Positions 43,494 to 52,269 are shown, numbered from the stretch's first letter. The stretch is DNA of 64,000 bases from Streptacidiphilus fuscans (GCF_015690355.1 NZ_JADPRT010000009.1:33099-97098), one strand, 5' to 3'. Notes: generated by a model from the letters alone, not told the origin. Program-made: numbers and translations.

Positions 43494-43818
43494 CGAGCGC
43501 TCGCCGGATCAGGCCCTGCAGCGCGGAGGAGACCGCTCCACTGGTGACGATCTTGTAAAGCAAGGCAGCGAAGCCGCACGCGGCCACCGTTCCGACCGCG
43601 TATTCGGCCGTCGTCATGCCCGCGTCCGGAGCCCGGCGGCGCAGCCGACAGCGGATCAGGTGCAGCGTGTGGAGCACCCAGACCTGGGCCACACACAGCG
43701 CGAACCACAGCACGGCCTGGCAGCGCCGCGCGAACAGCCGAGCCATCGGGCCCATCAGTGGCGTGGTCGACTGGGCGAACGGCCGGCCCGTGGCACGGAC
43801 TTCGGGTGAGGTGGTCAT
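43483..43818 (-). CDS. DUF4244 protein, probable Flp-type pilin
   Basis: The 111-residue protein has a 65-residue N-terminal part followed by DAGMTTAEYAVGTVAACGFAALLYKI, which resembles a Flp/Tad pilin cleavage site (Gly before MTTAEYA, with Glu at +5) and hydrophobic helix. ATG at 43818 after GGAGGGG. In this operon it is the best candidate for the major filament subunit, with TadE proteins as minor ones. The N-terminal part is much longer than a normal Flp leader and contains its own hydrophobic stretch. Confidence 0.8.
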   Translation of the reverse strand: MTTSPEVRATGRPFAQSTTPLMGPMARLFARRCQAVLWFALCVAQVWVLHTLHLIRCRLRRRAPDAGMTTAEYAVGTVAACGFAALLYKIVTSGAVSSALQGLIRRALGAV

Positions 43819-43924
43819 GGTCCCCTCCGGGTGTGATGCGGGTGTGCGGTAAGTGCTGGTAGTCGGCGCGTGGCGCGTGTGATGCGCCGGGTGGCTCGGG
43901 CGATCGACGCGGGTCAGATGCGGG

Positions 43925-44737
43925 TCAGATGCGGGTCAGGAAGCTCCCGGCGAGGCCCGTGACCACAGGCACGACGCCCACCAGGACGAAGGCGGGAAGA
44001 AAGCAGAGCCCGAGCGGAGCCGTCGCCAACACCCCCGCTCTGCGGACACGAGCCTGGGCTTCGCGTGCGGCAGCAGCTCGCTCCGCGTCAGCCAGTCGGG
44101 CCAGCCCGGCAGCGGGCGGCGCGCCGCTGGCGGCGGCACGGGCGAGGCAGCGGCCCAGCGGCGCCAGTACGGGCTCGACCTTGCCCAGTCGCTCCCAGCA
44201 GGCCTCCGGGTCGGCACCCATGGACAGCTCCGTGGCCGCTGCGGCCAGTCGGCCGGCCATGGGCTGGGGTATGGCCCTCGCCACGGCCGCGGTGGCCGCG
44301 TCGGGCGGGCACCAGGACGACAGACAGCCCGCCAGTAGGTCTGCGGCAAGGGGAACTTGTCCACGCAGCGCGATCGCCTCCTGGCGCTGCCGCTGTTGCG
44401 CGGGGTTCGGTGGCGTGGGCAACCAGCGCAGACCGGCCGACGCGAGGACGACTCCGAGCATCCACCCGTCCATCCCGCCGACCAGCAGCGCCGCGCCCAG
44501 TCCGACCATGCCGGAAGCCAGCACGGGCACCGCCCGCTCCCGGTGATGTTCCATCACCGTCTTTGGGAGCGTGGGGTCTCTGAAGCTGCCGCCCAGCGTC
44601 CCCTTCCCGAGCCCTGTCGTCCCGGGAGCGAGCCCGACACGGCGGACTCGCCGTCGTTGCCGCCGCTGCAGCCCGACAGCGACCACCGTGGCGGTCGTCC
44701 CGCTGGCCATCGCCGCGAGTGTCACCGCCCCGCTCAC
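43925..44737 (-). CDS. tadC: TadC-like type II secretion F-family membrane protein
   Basis: The 270-residue protein has N- and C-terminal membrane segments and a central T2SSF domain (LAADLLAGCLSSWCPPDAA, AGLARLADAERAAAAREAQ, GVLATAPLGLCFLPAFVLVG). GTG at 44737 overlaps the tadB stop by 4 bp. With TadB it forms the inner-membrane platform that the TadA ATPase drives. A 106-bp gap follows before the pilin-like gene. Confidence 0.9.
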   Translation of the reverse strand: MSGAVTLAAMASGTTATVVAVGLQRRQRRRVRRVGLAPGTTGLGKGTLGGSFRDPTLPKTVMEHHRERAVPVLASGMVGLGAALLVGGMDGWMLGVVLASAGLRWLPTPPNPAQQRQRQEAIALRGQVPLAADLLAGCLSSWCPPDAATAAVARAIPQPMAGRLAAAATELSMGADPEACWERLGKVEPVLAPLGRCLARAAASGAPPAAGLARLADAERAAAAREAQARVRRAGVLATAPLGLCFLPAFVLVGVVPVVTGLAGSFLTRI

Positions 44738-45618
44738 GCAGCGAACTCCGCGCCGTGCGCGATTCTGGCTGTCCAGAGGAGTCCGGCAGCTTCGAGGGCC
44801 GCGCCGAGCGTCAGGCAGAAGAGGCCAGGGCCGGTGTGCAGGAGCACACGCACGGGGTCCGCACCAAGGGCCGCGCCCAACACGACTCCGAAGAGCGGCA
44901 GCAGGGCCAACAGGACCGCAGTCGACCGTGGACCGGCGAGTTCGGCACGGACGCTCTCGCGGAGCGCGCGTTCCGCACGCAGGCCCTCGGCCACCCGATC
45001 CAGCCCGTCAGCCAGCCCGGCGCCGCTGGCCGAAGTCACCTGCCAGCAGGCGGCCGCCCCTGCGGCGCCCTCCGCACCGGGCAGCCCGGACAGAAGAACC
45101 AATGCGGCATCGACCGAACCGCCGAAGCGAACAGCTGCCAGCAACCCGGTGAGGTCCAACGCGTCGCCGTGCGGCAGTCCCTCGACCGCCATCTCCACGG
45201 CCTGGTGGGGTGTCGCCCCGGTGCGCAACTCCCCGGCGAGCGCGGCGCAGAGTTCCACCACGGCTGCTCTGCGCCGCTCGAAGAGGAGTTGTTCACGCCT
45301 CCTGCGCCGCCACCGGAGCACCGGCCAGACCGCCGCGGCACCGATGAGCATCGGGACAGGTGATGCCGTGGCCCAGGCCACGGCGCCGCCCAAGGGCACC
45401 AGCAGCATCTCGACCGGAAGCCTGCGCCGTGCCCACCGAAAGGCTCGGCGAAGGCGGCCCGCGGGAACCACCGCCGCATCCGGGTAGAGACGGCACTGAC
45501 GTTGCCTGGCCTCGTCGCGTCGGGCCAGCCACCAGGCGCAGCCGCCCAGCAGACACATCACCAGGACCGCTCCCGCCGCGTGGAGCGCCGGCCCACTCGA
45601 CCAGGGCTGGCCGTTCAA
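44734..45618 (-). CDS. tadB: TadB-like type II secretion F-family membrane protein
   Basis: The 294-residue protein has membrane segments at the N-terminus and C-terminus (LLALLPLFGVVLGAALGA) and a T2SSF domain containing CAALAGELRTGATPHQAVE and SASGAGLADGLDRVAEGLR. The start is set to TTG at 45618, which overlaps the tadA stop (TTGA); longer frames have no support and run into tadA. It pairs with TadC as platform protein. Confidence 0.88.
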   Translation of the reverse strand: MNGQPWSSGPALHAAGAVLVMCLLGGCAWWLARRDEARQRQCRLYPDAAVVPAGRLRRAFRWARRRLPVEMLLVPLGGAVAWATASPVPMLIGAAAVWPVLRWRRRRREQLLFERRRAAVVELCAALAGELRTGATPHQAVEMAVEGLPHGDALDLTGLLAAVRFGGSVDAALVLLSGLPGAEGAAGAAACWQVTSASGAGLADGLDRVAEGLRAERALRESVRAELAGPRSTAVLLALLPLFGVVLGAALGADPVRVLLHTGPGLFCLTLGAALEAAGLLWTARIAHGAEFAA

Positions 45619-46859
45619 CGCGCGCCGCCCTTGCCGCCGTCGGTCCAGGGTGCACGCAGCCCACCACAGCGCTCCGAGAGCTGATCCCAGCCAGGGCCCG
45701 GCTGCGCGGGACCGGCGTGCGGGAAGCTGACGGCGGGGATGGAGGTGACCCACCCCTCCGGGCTTCGGCTCAGCACGCAGACCTCGGCCACGCGTCGCTG
45801 CCCGCCGGGACCTCGTACGAGGTGGATCACGGCGTCCAGCGCCGAGCCCAGCTGGCTGTGGACGGCGTCCCGGCCCAGGCCCGCCGTGGCCGCGAGCGCT
45901 TCGAGCCGGGCGGGCACGTCCTCGGCGGCATTGGCATGGACCGTGCCGCACCCGCCTTCGTGGCCCGTGTTGAGCGCGGCGAGCAGGTCCAGCACCTCGG
46001 CACCGCGCACCTCGCCGACCACCAGACGGTCGGGACGCATCCGCAGCGCCTGGCGGACCAGGTCACGCAGTCCGACGCCACCGGCGCCCTCCTGGTTCGG
46101 CGGGCGTCCCTCGAGCCGCACCACGTGCGGGTGGTCAGGAAGGAGTTCGGCGGAGTCCTCGACCACCACCAGCCGCTCCTGCGAGGGGACCAGGCCCAAC
46201 AGCGCCGCCAGCAACGTCGTCTTTCCGGTGCCCGTCCCACCCGAGATCATGAAAGCCAGGCGGTTGTGCACCAGCGCACGGAGCAGCCCGGCTCCCCAGG
46301 CCGTGAGCGATCCCGCTGCCGCGAGCTCCTCCAGGGTGAACGGTCGGGCCCGGCTGACGCGGAGTGAGATCAGGGTGCAGCCGACCGCGACGGGCGGAAG
46401 CACAGCGTGCAGCCGAACCCCCTGCGGCAACCTGGCGTCCGTCCACGGGCGCGCGTCGTCGAGGCGACGGCCCGCCGTATGGGCGAGGCGCTGAGCAAGC
46501 CGCCGGATGGCTGCCTCGTCCGGGAAGCGCACCTCACGGGCGCGTTGGAGACCGTAACCACGGTCGACCCAGACCTCACGCGGGCCGTTGACCAGGACGT
46601 CGGTGACCTGTGGGTCGGTCAGCAGCGCCTCCAGCGGCCCTGCTCCGACCATCTCGGCGCGCAGCTCCCGCACGATCTCCAGGACTTCGGTGTCGCCGTA
46701 GGGACGCCCCTGGGCTCGCAGCGCGGCTGCGACTCCCGCCGTGGTCGGGGCGACACCGGCCTCCGCGAGACGGAGACGCACGGCGTCCAGCAATCCGGTG
46801 GAGGTGACGGTCCTGCTGGCCGTCGCCGTGGTGCGGGCCCCGGTCGTGTGCTTGGTCAT
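45615..46859 (-). CDS. tadA: TadA/CpaF-family secretion ATPase
   Basis: The 414-residue ATPase has an N-terminal helical domain, Walker A MISGGTGTGKTTLLAALLG, the Asp box LVVVEDSAELLPDHPHVVRLE, the His box GGCGTVHANAAEDVPARLEAL and Walker B-like LVVGEVRGAE. It powers assembly of the Tad pilus or secretion system. ATG at 46859 overlaps the ssd stop by 4 bp. Confidence 0.95.
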   Translation of the reverse strand: MTKHTTGARTTATASRTVTSTGLLDAVRLRLAEAGVAPTTAGVAAALRAQGRPYGDTEVLEIVRELRAEMVGAGPLEALLTDPQVTDVLVNGPREVWVDRGYGLQRAREVRFPDEAAIRRLAQRLAHTAGRRLDDARPWTDARLPQGVRLHAVLPPVAVGCTLISLRVSRARPFTLEELAAAGSLTAWGAGLLRALVHNRLAFMISGGTGTGKTTLLAALLGLVPSQERLVVVEDSAELLPDHPHVVRLEGRPPNQEGAGGVGLRDLVRQALRMRPDRLVVGEVRGAEVLDLLAALNTGHEGGCGTVHANAAEDVPARLEALAATAGLGRDAVHSQLGSALDAVIHLVRGPGGQRRVAEVCVLSRSPEGWVTSIPAVSFPHAGPAQPGPGWDQLSERCGGLRAPWTDGGKGGAR

Positions 46860-48220
46860 GCCGCCACTCCCCCGTCGTCGATGCCGCCCGGCCGTCCGCC
46901 GTCGCCACGGGTGAAGCCCCTGCCGCCGGCCGAACGGTCACCTGCCTTCGCGGCTCTGTGCGTGCCGCGAGCGGACTCCGCAGGGCCGGTGCCCAGCCCT
47001 GCGCCTGCCAGAGCCTCCGTCAGAAACGCCGTGCAGAACCGGCCGAGCGGACCCTTGGGCCGAGCCCCCGGGGGCCGTCCGCACTCCAGGTCGGCGGTCA
47101 GGCCCGGCTCGGGGCCGAGCTCACCTGCCAACGGGAGCCGCAGCCCACGGGCCACCTCCTCACCCGTCATTCCGCTCGGGGACGGGCCACGGACGACCGC
47201 GCGCAGATCGGACAGGCGCATGCCCACGGAAGCGGCGACGCGGCCGGACGCCGCCATCGCCCGCAGCTCACCGGGGACCACCAGCAGCCCCAGATCAGCC
47301 TGCTCCAACGCCTCGGCCGCCGCGGCGTCGATCCGCCGCGGCAGGTCAAGGACGACCACACCCCCGCGCCGGCGCGCCGCGCCGAGAACTGTGCGCACCG
47401 CTTCGACCGGGATCGTGAGCCTGTCACCACGGTCCCAACTGAGCGCCGCCAGCCGGTGTACCCGCGGCAGGGACTGCTCCAACTCCATTGCATTGACCCT
47501 CCCTCGTGAGGCGGCCAGGTCCGGCCACCGCAATCCGACGGCCTCCTCGCCGCCGAGCAGCACGTCCAGCCCGCCTCCCAGCGGGTCGACATCGACGAGA
47601 ACGGTGCGGCGGCCCTCACGAGCGGCGGTGACCGCGAGGGCGCAGGCCAGCGTCGACGCGCCCGCGCCACCGCGCCCGCCGAGAACCGCCACCGTCAGGG
47701 CCGGGGCTCCGGCCCCCTCGGCCGCGTCGGCCACCCGGTCGAGCAACCAGGGCTCGCAGTCCGGGAGGAAGACGACCTGTTCGGCGCCGAGCGACACGGC
47801 CCGCTGCCAGACTCCGCCGTCGTCCAGATCGGATCCGACGAGCACCACACCCGGGCGGCGGGGCACGCCGGACATGCGCTCGGCGACGTCCACACCGACG
47901 AGGACGAGGGATGCCGACTCCCAGACCTGGCGGGGCGGCGGGGCACCACAGACCAGGTACGGCTCGGCTCCCGCGGCGGCGCACAGCTTGAGCAGAGCCT
48001 CGATCAACTCGTCGTCCTCGGTGACGATCAGCGGCCCTCGTGACGCTGCACCGACGGCGTCGTAGGGCTCGACGACGCGCGAGGCGGCGGGCTCGGCGGA
48101 CTCCCCTGCCACTGTGGGCTCCGACGGGTCCGAGGGCCCCGGGGAGGCTCCGGACGACAGCCCGGAAGGCGGATCTACGGGTGGCTCGGCGGACGGCCCT
48201 ACGGGCGGCAGTGCGTCCAT
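46856..48220 (-). CDS. ssd: Septum-site determining / CpaE-like ParA-type protein Ssd
   Basis: The 454-residue protein starts with a Pro/Ser-rich tail, then a receiver-like domain (about 60-175), then a MinD/ParA-type ATPase core with a deviant P-loop VLGGRGGAGASTLACALA and VLVDVDPLGGGLDVLLGG. This is the Rv3660c (Ssd) type; in Mycobacterium it affects septum placement, and CpaE-like proteins localise tad pili. The P-loop reads GGAGAST, with Ala instead of the usual Lys, so ATP hydrolysis is doubtful. ATG at 48220. It heads the tad operon. Confidence 0.9.
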   Translation of the reverse strand: MDALPPVGPSAEPPVDPPSGLSSGASPGPSDPSEPTVAGESAEPAASRVVEPYDAVGAASRGPLIVTEDDELIEALLKLCAAAGAEPYLVCGAPPPRQVWESASLVLVGVDVAERMSGVPRRPGVVLVGSDLDDGGVWQRAVSLGAEQVVFLPDCEPWLLDRVADAAEGAGAPALTVAVLGGRGGAGASTLACALAVTAAREGRRTVLVDVDPLGGGLDVLLGGEEAVGLRWPDLAASRGRVNAMELEQSLPRVHRLAALSWDRGDRLTIPVEAVRTVLGAARRRGGVVVLDLPRRIDAAAAEALEQADLGLLVVPGELRAMAASGRVAASVGMRLSDLRAVVRGPSPSGMTGEEVARGLRLPLAGELGPEPGLTADLECGRPPGARPKGPLGRFCTAFLTEALAGAGLGTGPAESARGTHRAAKAGDRSAGGRGFTRGDGGRPGGIDDGGVAA

Positions 48221-48654
48221 GACGACTCCCTCGTGCGACGTGCTGGGAACGCCGGTTGCGGCGCGGATTCAGCGTGCTGGGAATTCGCAAGAGGCGCGTG
48301 GTCCGGTTGGCAATCTGTGGACAACGAAGGGGGTGTGGAAAACTCGGCCACTCCGGAGGCTGAGTTATATGTCAGCAAGTTGACGAGGGAGCGCCTGACG
48401 CCTTACGCGGCCACAACGCCACCACCCCGCGAAGCGCCGTAGTGAAGTCGCTGAAATATCTTGCAAATGCGAGGGTGGATCGCGTTCCGCCGCATCCGGA
48501 ACGGGTAAGCCCGATTCGGGCGTCGGCGCGGTTGTCGGCAACCCAACGGGGGCCTGACCCCGCCGAACTGTCGCGGCACCGCATCAGTGCAGGTGACCGC
48601 AGTTCTGCGGCGGGAAATCCCCTCAGAACGCCGGCCGACGAAATGGGCCGGGAC
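48221..48654. promoter_or_regulatory. Gene-free ssd promoter region with two DnaA-box-like 9-mers
   Basis: The reverse strand of 48316-48324 reads TTGTCCACA, an exact match to the Streptomyces DnaA-box consensus, and 48334-48342 reads TTTTCCACA (8 of 9). Both have the same orientation, 18 bp apart, 96-122 bp upstream of ssd. No gene with good codon bias was found here. The rest is unremarkable apart from lower GC at 48360-48480. Confidence 0.55.
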
Positions 48655-48728
48655 GTGCGACGACCCCCGCCGGGGGGGAGAGCGGGGGTCGTCCTCCACA
48701 GCCCGACTCGGGGGGGGAGGAGTCGAGC
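48655..48728 (-). ncRNA. 6C small RNA
   Basis: On the minus strand two successive hairpins each carry a C-rich loop of seven or more C: GACTC-CTCCCCCCCC-GAGTC near 48722-48703, and the terminator-like stem GACGACCCCCGC (48693-48682 read in reverse) / GCGGGGGTCGTC closing at 48659 with loop TCTCCCCCCCG. This is the actinobacterial 6C RNA motif, known from Mycobacterium (between Rv3660c/ssd and Rv3661) and Streptomyces (scr3559). The flanking genes here are the same, ssd and a HAD hydrolase. The 5' end is approximate; a possible -10 lies near 48735-48730. Confidence 0.88.
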
Positions 48729-48842
48729 TGGGTTAGCACGGTCGCGAACGATCCGTGACTTCCATGGTGTACCCGAAGCCCTTCTCAAGCAAACCCACGC
48801 GCCATGCCTTGACCCGAATGGTTGCCACATATCCTCGACATC

Positions 48843-49676
48843 GTGGAAAACCACTCGCAGCCGCGCCGTCCGGCCCGTCAAGCCGCCTTCTTCGACCTGG
48901 ACAAGACCGTGATCGCCAAGTCCAGCGCGCTCGCCTTCAGCGGGCCGCTGTACCGCGGCGGACTGATCAACCGCAGGGCGGTGCTCAAGAGCGCCTACGC
49001 CCAGTTCGTCTTCCTGGCCGGCGGTGCCGACCACGACCAGATGGAGAAGATGCGCCAGTACCTCTCCTCGCTGGCCCGTGGCTGGAACGTGGCCCAGGTA
49101 CGGGAGATCGTCGCCGAGACCCTGCACGACCTGATCGACCCGTTGATCTACGACGAGGCCGCCTCGCTGATCGAGGAGCACCACGCGGCCGGTCGGGACG
49201 TGGTGATCGTCAGCAGCTCCGGCTCCGAACTGGTCGAGCCCATCGGCGAGATGCTCGGTGCGGACCATGTGATCGCCACCCGGATGGCCGAGGAGGACGG
49301 CTGTTACACGGGAGAGATCGACTTCTACGCCTACGCCGCGAACAAGGCCGTGGCCATCCGCGCGCTCGCCGAGACCGAGGGCTACGACCTGGAGCGCAGT
49401 TACGCCTACAGCGACTCCGCCACCGACCTTCCCCTGCTGGAGGCGGTCGGCAACCCCTTCGCGGTCAACCCGGACCGGGCGCTACGGCGGGAGGCGACCG
49501 CCCGGGGCTGGCCCGTCCTCGTGTTCGACCGGCCGGTCCAGCTGCGCGAGCGCAGCGCCTCCCTCGCGGTGACCAGCAGGCCGGTCCTCGCCGCGGCGGC
49601 CTTCGGGGCAGCGGTCACGGCAGCTGGTCTGGTCTGGTACGCCGCACGGCGCTCGGGACGCCCGGACGGGTCCTGA
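48843..49676 (+). CDS. HAD-IB family phosphatase (Rv3661-like)
   Basis: The 277-residue protein has HAD motif I AAFFDLDKTVIAKSS, motif II VVIVSSSGSE, the Lys in YAANKAVAIRAL and motif IV YAYSDSATDLPLLEA. The subfamily includes SerB-like phosphatases. A C-terminal hydrophobic helix (PVLAAAAFGAAVTAAGLVWYA) suggests membrane attachment. Start set to GTG at 48843, matching relatives starting MENH; a TTG at 48822 lacks support. The 6C RNA lies just upstream on the opposite strand. Substrate unknown. Confidence 0.9.
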   Translation: MENHSQPRRPARQAAFFDLDKTVIAKSSALAFSGPLYRGGLINRRAVLKSAYAQFVFLAGGADHDQMEKMRQYLSSLARGWNVAQVREIVAETLHDLIDPLIYDEAASLIEEHHAAGRDVVIVSSSGSELVEPIGEMLGADHVIATRMAEEDGCYTGEIDFYAYAANKAVAIRALAETEGYDLERSYAYSDSATDLPLLEAVGNPFAVNPDRALRREATARGWPVLVFDRPVQLRERSASLAVTSRPVLAAAAFGAAVTAAGLVWYAARRSGRPDGS

Positions 49677-49971
49677 CCGAGGTCCGTTCCTGCCTGCGGC
49701 CGAGCCGAAGGTAAAGAACTGCGTCCCCGGGTTCCGCTTCGGTGTGATCCGCGCTACAAAGGAGGTACGGCCCGCGAGACCAGATGGCGAACCTCAGACG
49801 GCGACGTTGAAAGGACCCATCGAGCGTCAGGCCACACGGACCGCGCACAGCCTCCGGGCACCCACGTACAGCCGACCCACGATCTGGGCCGCCACACCCG
49901 GCGAACGGGCACAGATCCCCGCCGGATGGGCAATGACAAGGCGTACGCATGGTCACTTGGACCCTGTGCCA
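49677..49971. other. Gene-free stretch between HAD and Fic-like genes
   Basis: About 300 bp between convergent genes. A good ribosome-site-like AAAGGAGG occurs at about 49757-49764 but no open frame with convincing codon bias follows. Nothing else recognised. Confidence 0.5.
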
Positions 49972-49996
49972 GCGGCGGCATCCGAGGATGCCGCCG
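49972..49996 (-). terminator. Stem-loop between convergent HAD and Fic-like genes
   Basis: GCGGCGGCATC pairs with GATGCCGCCGC around a CGA-type loop (49972-49996), 44 bp after the Fic-like gene's stop. It can serve as terminator for that gene. Confidence 0.65.
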
Positions 49997-50039
49997 CAAC
50001 CCTGTGCGGGCCCGTCGAGGGCCCGTCGAGGAACCCCAG

Positions 50040-50969
50040 TTACGCCATCCCGCGCTGCATGGCCTCGCACACCGCCGTGCTCTCACGCACGCCGAGCCGC
50101 AACGCCTGGGCGCAGTGGATGATCCAGGTGGTCATGCCCTCGGCGGTGCCCGAGCCGTAGCCGGCCAGCGCGGCGCGGTAGGCGTCGGTGCCGAGTTCGG
50201 CTAGGCCGACCTCCATCGGGCAGATGGCCTTCGGGTCAAGGCCCTCCGCGATCAGCACGATCCGCTGCGCGGCCCGCGCCACCAGCCCGTTGGCGTTGAC
50301 GAAGGGCCGCAGGGTCATCAGTTCGCCGTGGACCACGGCGGCCACGACAAGAGCCGGAGCCGTTCGCTCGTTCGGGTGTTTCGTGCCACCGCGGCTGGCC
50401 AGGAGGTCCGCCAAGGTGTCCAATCGTGCCGAGACCTCGGCGACTGGGGGCGCCGGAGGCAGCGAGAAGTCAGACAGTGGCGGTGTGTCGGGCCGCGTCT
50501 CGGGCTTCTCGGTCGCGACCACCTGGTGTCGGAACAGCTCCTCGGAGGGCTCTCCGTTCTGCCGTGGTCGACCCACCGCGGGGCCGGTCGCATCGCCGAC
50601 CGCCAACAGGTGCAGGCGGGCCAGTACCTGCAGCGGCGAGTGCCGCCAGGTGCCGAGCAACTGTCCCGCCTCGACGCTCAGTCGAAGCGCGCCGCCGACG
50701 AGGCGCGCGTCGGGGTCCTGGCTGTAGTCGGTGCGCCGACGCACCTCCTCCAGCGGCCAGTCCGCGCCCTCCAGCGCGGCTGACGCACGGGCGCCGCGCA
50801 ACGCGGCCTCGGCGGTGACCTCGTCGGCCCGGCGACGCATCACTCGGTGGCCGTAGAGACGGTCGACGGCGCGACGCGCCTCGGCGACGGCCTCGGCGAC
50901 GCCCGGCAGCTCGCCCAGGGGCGCCAGCGGGTCCGCGGACCCGGAAGGTGAAGGGGTGCTCGTGCTCAC
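50040..50969 (-). CDS. Fic-domain protein with degenerate active-site motif
   Basis: The 309-residue protein (GTG at 50969; an in-frame start up to 51044 is possible) has a Fic-like arrangement. An N-terminal SAALEGADW matches the inhibitory (S/T)xxxE(G/N) helix motif, and the Fic core reads LRPFVNANGLVARAAQR where active AMPylators have HPFxxGNGRxxR. His is Arg, Gly is Ala and the phosphate-binding Arg is Leu, so AMP transfer is unlikely. Related Streptomyces proteins are annotated as Fic or oxidoreductases. It is divergent from the CooC-like ATPase gene. Function unknown. Confidence 0.8.
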   Translation of the reverse strand: MSTSTPSPSGSADPLAPLGELPGVAEAVAEARRAVDRLYGHRVMRRRADEVTAEAALRGARASAALEGADWPLEEVRRRTDYSQDPDARLVGGALRLSVEAGQLLGTWRHSPLQVLARLHLLAVGDATGPAVGRPRQNGEPSEELFRHQVVATEKPETRPDTPPLSDFSLPPAPPVAEVSARLDTLADLLASRGGTKHPNERTAPALVVAAVVHGELMTLRPFVNANGLVARAAQRIVLIAEGLDPKAICPMEVGLAELGTDAYRAALAGYGSGTAEGMTTWIIHCAQALRLGVRESTAVCEAMQRGMA

Positions 50970-51091
50970 CGAACTGACATTACGGAACGAGCGGGACCAC
51001 TGAGCCCGCTTGGGGACGTGGGGTGCATCACCCGAAAGAGTCAAGGATCTGTGAAACCGGATCTAGAGGCTTGAGCACCTCGCTACGATGG

Positions 51092-51113
51092 CCGCTATCG
51101 GTGACGATAACGG
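51092..51113. promoter_or_regulatory. Inverted repeat in the divergent Fic/CooC promoter region
   Basis: CCG-c-TATCG-gtga-CGATA-a-CGG at 51092-51113 is a 22-bp symmetric element about 90 bp upstream of the CooC-like gene, a plausible operator. Confidence 0.45.
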
Positions 51114-51201
51114 TTCCCAATAAGCCGGATGATCCGGGCCGGTCGTCAACCGCTCCACCTGTGCTCACCGCACCTCGCACGCGCCCCCGACCGGAGCTCC
51201 C

Positions 51202-52197
51202 ATGAAGATCGCTTTCGTCGGCAAGGGTGGCAGTGGCAAGACCACGCTGTCCTCGCTGTTCATCCGCCACCTGGCCACCGCCGGGAGCCCGGTGATCGCG
51301 GTGGATGCCGACGTCAACCAACACCTGGGCGCGGCCCTCGGACTCAGCCAGGAGGAGTGCGCGGCACTGCCCTCGCTCGGGGCCCAGATCCCGGCCATCA
51401 AGGAGTACCTGCGCGGACAGAACCCGCGCATTGCCGACGCGGCGTCAATGATCAAGACCACGCCGCCCGGCCGGGGGTCGCGGCTCCTGCGCATCGTCGA
51501 GGAGAACCCGATCTACCAGCTCTGCGCCCGCCCCGTCTCGGTGGACGGCGCCTCTCTCCGCCTGATGGCCACCGGCGCCTTTGAGGAGGAGGACCTCGGG
51601 ATCTCCTGCTACCACTCGAAGGTCGGCGCGGTGGAGCTCTGCCTGAACCACCTCGTCGACGGCCCCGGCGAGTACTGGGTGACCGACATGACCGCCGGCG
51701 CCGACTCCTTCGCCTCGGGCCTGTTCACCCGCTTCGACCAGACCTTCCTGGTCTGCGAGCCCACCCTGAAGGGCGTCTCGGTCTACCGTCAGTACAGGGA
51801 TTACGCAGCCGACTACGGCGTCCGGCTGCACGTGATCGGCAACAAGGTCGAGCACGAGGACGATCTGGCCTTCCTCCGGGAGGAGTTGGGCGACGCGCTG
51901 GTCGCGGCCTTCCACCGCTCCAGCTGGGTCCGTCGGACGGAGCAGGGTCGCGCACCCGCCTTCTCCGAGTTGGAGCCCGTCAACGCCGCCGTGCTGCGCA
52001 CGCTCCAGGAGACGGCGGACGCCGCTCACGCCGACCGCGACTGGGCTCGCTGGACGGCTCAGTCCGTCTCCTTCCACCTTCGCAACGCCGAGAGTTGGGG
52101 CAACGCCAAGACCGGTGCAGACCTGGCCGCGCAGGTGGACCCGGACTTCGTCTTCAGCGAGGAGCTGCTCCCGCTGCCGGAGCCGCTCGGGGTCTGA
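51202..52197 (+). CDS. CooC/ParA-like P-loop ATPase
   Basis: The 331-residue protein opens with a ParA/CooC-type P-loop, MKIAFVGKGGSGKTTLSSLF, and the switch region AVDADVNQHLGAALGL. The signature Asp DMTAGADSFASG and later INGKVE-like GNKVEHEDD fit the CooC/ArsA-like group used for metal-centre maturation or partition. ATG at 51202 with GGAG. Partner is unclear: there is no CO dehydrogenase in the window. Next to it lies a carbonic anhydrase gene. Confidence 0.87.
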   Translation: MKIAFVGKGGSGKTTLSSLFIRHLATAGSPVIAVDADVNQHLGAALGLSQEECAALPSLGAQIPAIKEYLRGQNPRIADAASMIKTTPPGRGSRLLRIVEENPIYQLCARPVSVDGASLRLMATGAFEEEDLGISCYHSKVGAVELCLNHLVDGPGEYWVTDMTAGADSFASGLFTRFDQTFLVCEPTLKGVSVYRQYRDYAADYGVRLHVIGNKVEHEDDLAFLREELGDALVAAFHRSSWVRRTEQGRAPAFSELEPVNAAVLRTLQETADAAHADRDWARWTAQSVSFHLRNAESWGNAKTGADLAAQVDPDFVFSEELLPLPEPLGV

Positions 52198-52269
52198 GCC
52201 AACCCTGCGCCGCGAGCACCACAGGGGCTCGCACCTGCTCACACGGGTGAACTTGGGGTGCCGGAACTA

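Noticed and set aside
48316..48342. Replication origin, because of DnaA boxes
   Set aside because: Only two boxes and no dnaA, dnaN or AT-rich unwinding region; an origin would carry many boxes.
49740..49860. Possible riboswitch after the HAD gene (AAAGGAGG and GC-rich pairs)
   Set aside because: No downstream plus-strand gene is present for it to control and no known aptamer pattern could be matched.
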